A DNA stretch of 64,000 nt from positions 42,286 to 106,285 of the forward strand of contig CANQCL010000007.1 in NCBI GenBank assembly GCA_947589215.1. Reading direction: 5' to 3'. This document shows, in pieces, positions 63,431 to 64,000 of the stretch. Below the pieces are notes generated by a model that saw only the letters and a program-made list of their open reading frames with translations, ran no database searches and was not told where the DNA came from. Position 1 is the stretch's first letter; every line of letters starts with the position of its first letter. The translations under genes were made by a program, and so were the position numbers. The stretch comes from an uncultured Clostridia bacterium (GTDB taxonomy: Bacteria > Bacillota > Clostridia > Oscillospirales > Ruminococcaceae).

Positions 63431-64000
63431 TCAGTTTGGAATCTTCAGTTTCTGGCCGCTGTAGATGGTGTCACTGGTGAGACCGTTGAGCGCCTTGATC
63501 TCCTTGTAGCGCGTTCCGCTGCCGAGCAGACGCTGGGCAATCGCCCAAAGGGAGTCGCCCTTCTGCACCGTGTATTCGCGGTAGGCGGCGGTGGGATAGA
63601 TACTCACCCCGTCATCGCTGAACACATAGTAGCCGGGGTTCTTGTCCGTCTGCGCCTTGGCATTGGAGAGAACTCGGTAGGCGCCGATCTGTGATTGGGC
63701 ATCATTCCAGGCTTTACGCACACGGTAATAGCCAGAGGTCAGCGTCTCTGGGTATCCGGCTGTGGGCGGGGCGGAAGGCTGCGGATCTTGCCCAGCCGTG
63801 CCGCCAAGCTGCGCCGTGACCTTTGCGGCGAGGTCGCCCATCCTGGCATACATCCAGCTGCCCGGACACGACTTGTTGGCAAACCAGCGATGGACGGTCA
63901 GCACCATCTCGCCGGATGCGGGAGTGTAGTTCAGCGTCTTGTCCTTGTCGCCGAGCCAGATGAGTTTGGTCTTTCCGTTGCGCTTGCAGATGTCCACGCA
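63431..64000 (-). CDS. Phage-type N-acetylmuramoyl-L-alanine amidase with LysM domain (partial)
   Basis: The visible C-terminal ~189 residues run off the right edge. VLTVHRWFANKSCPGSWMYARMGDLAAKV is the end of an amidase domain, including the zinc-ligand-type KSCPG. A Pro-rich linker, a middle segment (YYRVRKAWNDAQSQIGAYRVLSNAKAQTDKNPGYYVFSDDG) and a C-terminal LysM (YTVQKGDSLWAIAQRLLG, LNGLTSDTIYSGQKLKIPN) follow. Such lysins are typical of prophages and of conjugative elements. It suggests that the GC-rich element right of 59.4 kb is a prophage. Confidence 0.85.
   Translation of the reverse strand, partial: CVDICKRNGKTKLIWLGDKDKTLNYTPASGEMVLTVHRWFANKSCPGSWMYARMGDLAAKVTAQLGGTAGQDPQPSAPPTAGYPETLTSGYYRVRKAWNDAQSQIGAYRVLSNAKAQTDKNPGYYVFSDDGVSIYPTAAYREYTVQKGDSLWAIAQRLLGSGTRYKEIKALNGLTSDTIYSGQKLKIPN

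Overview
The window looks like a chromosome segment of a low-GC, Gram-positive, anaerobic member of the Clostridia, plausibly Ruminococcaceae/Oscillospiraceae. The evidence is a PolC-type replicase, strong GGAGG ribosome binding sites, a T-box leader on pheST, a lysine riboswitch on asd-dapA-dapB, IreB, a PdaA-like spore-cortex deacetylase, HemZ, a single long RelA/SpoT protein, and a his operon with HisZ plus short HisG. The genus cannot be fixed from the sequence alone. No rRNA, tRNA or CRISPR array was recognised.

Layout. 1-4.7 kb: partial mtaB, an HPr/Crh-like protein without the active-site His, and a TrpXYZ-type ABC importer operon (minus strand). 4.7-11.4 kb: a GH31 alpha-xylosidase, ispF, and the lysine operon asd-dapA-dapB behind an L-box riboswitch. 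11.4-19.7 kb: queA and tgt separated by a HAD protein, an acetyltransferase and a PAS protein, then mntP, a phosphoglycolate-phosphatase-like HAD, an XRE-cupin regulator with an AMP-forming acyl-CoA synthetase, an array of hairpins and a small membrane protein. 19.7-28 kb: an ECF sigma/anti-sigma fusion ORF, T-box-pheS-pheT, ireB, the pdaA-like gene and a GHL10 lipoprotein. 28-38.3 kb: pyrH-frr-uppS-cdsA-dxr-rseP-ispG-polC, the usual Firmicute ribosome-recycling/envelope/isoprenoid run, ending in a PolC with no exonuclease insert. 38.5-45.6 kb: hisZGDCBHFIE, without hisA. 45.8-55.9 kb: a BspA-type LRR surface protein, recJ, relA/spoT, an MBL hydrolase, hemZ and rlmCD.

From 55.84 kb on the DNA is accessory. 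A 2,402-bp unit sits inside the last codons of rlmCD, bounded by 17-bp direct repeats (55840-55856 and 58242-58258). It carries a short serine recombinase, a predicted SH3-like/SRA-like DNA-reader protein and a MutT-type Nudix hydrolase. This is the best candidate in the window for an undescribed cargo system. Immediately after it come three copies of a composite motif (AGGGTTGA-N8-TTTAGATGT) that look like transposase binding sites, an unrecognised 275-residue protein, and a visibly more GC-rich second element with three serine recombinase-family genes, a small SHOCT-like protein and a phage-type amidase/LysM lysin running off the right edge.

Two recurrent RNA-level patterns cut across the core genes. 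One is a GGAGG ribosome binding site followed by a small hairpin and only then the start codon (tgt, dxr, polC, hisD). The other is a stem-loop that begins at the predicted transcription start of several single-promoter genes (HPr-like, trpX-like, ireB, the LRR protein). All functions are read from sequence motifs by eye; no database search was run.
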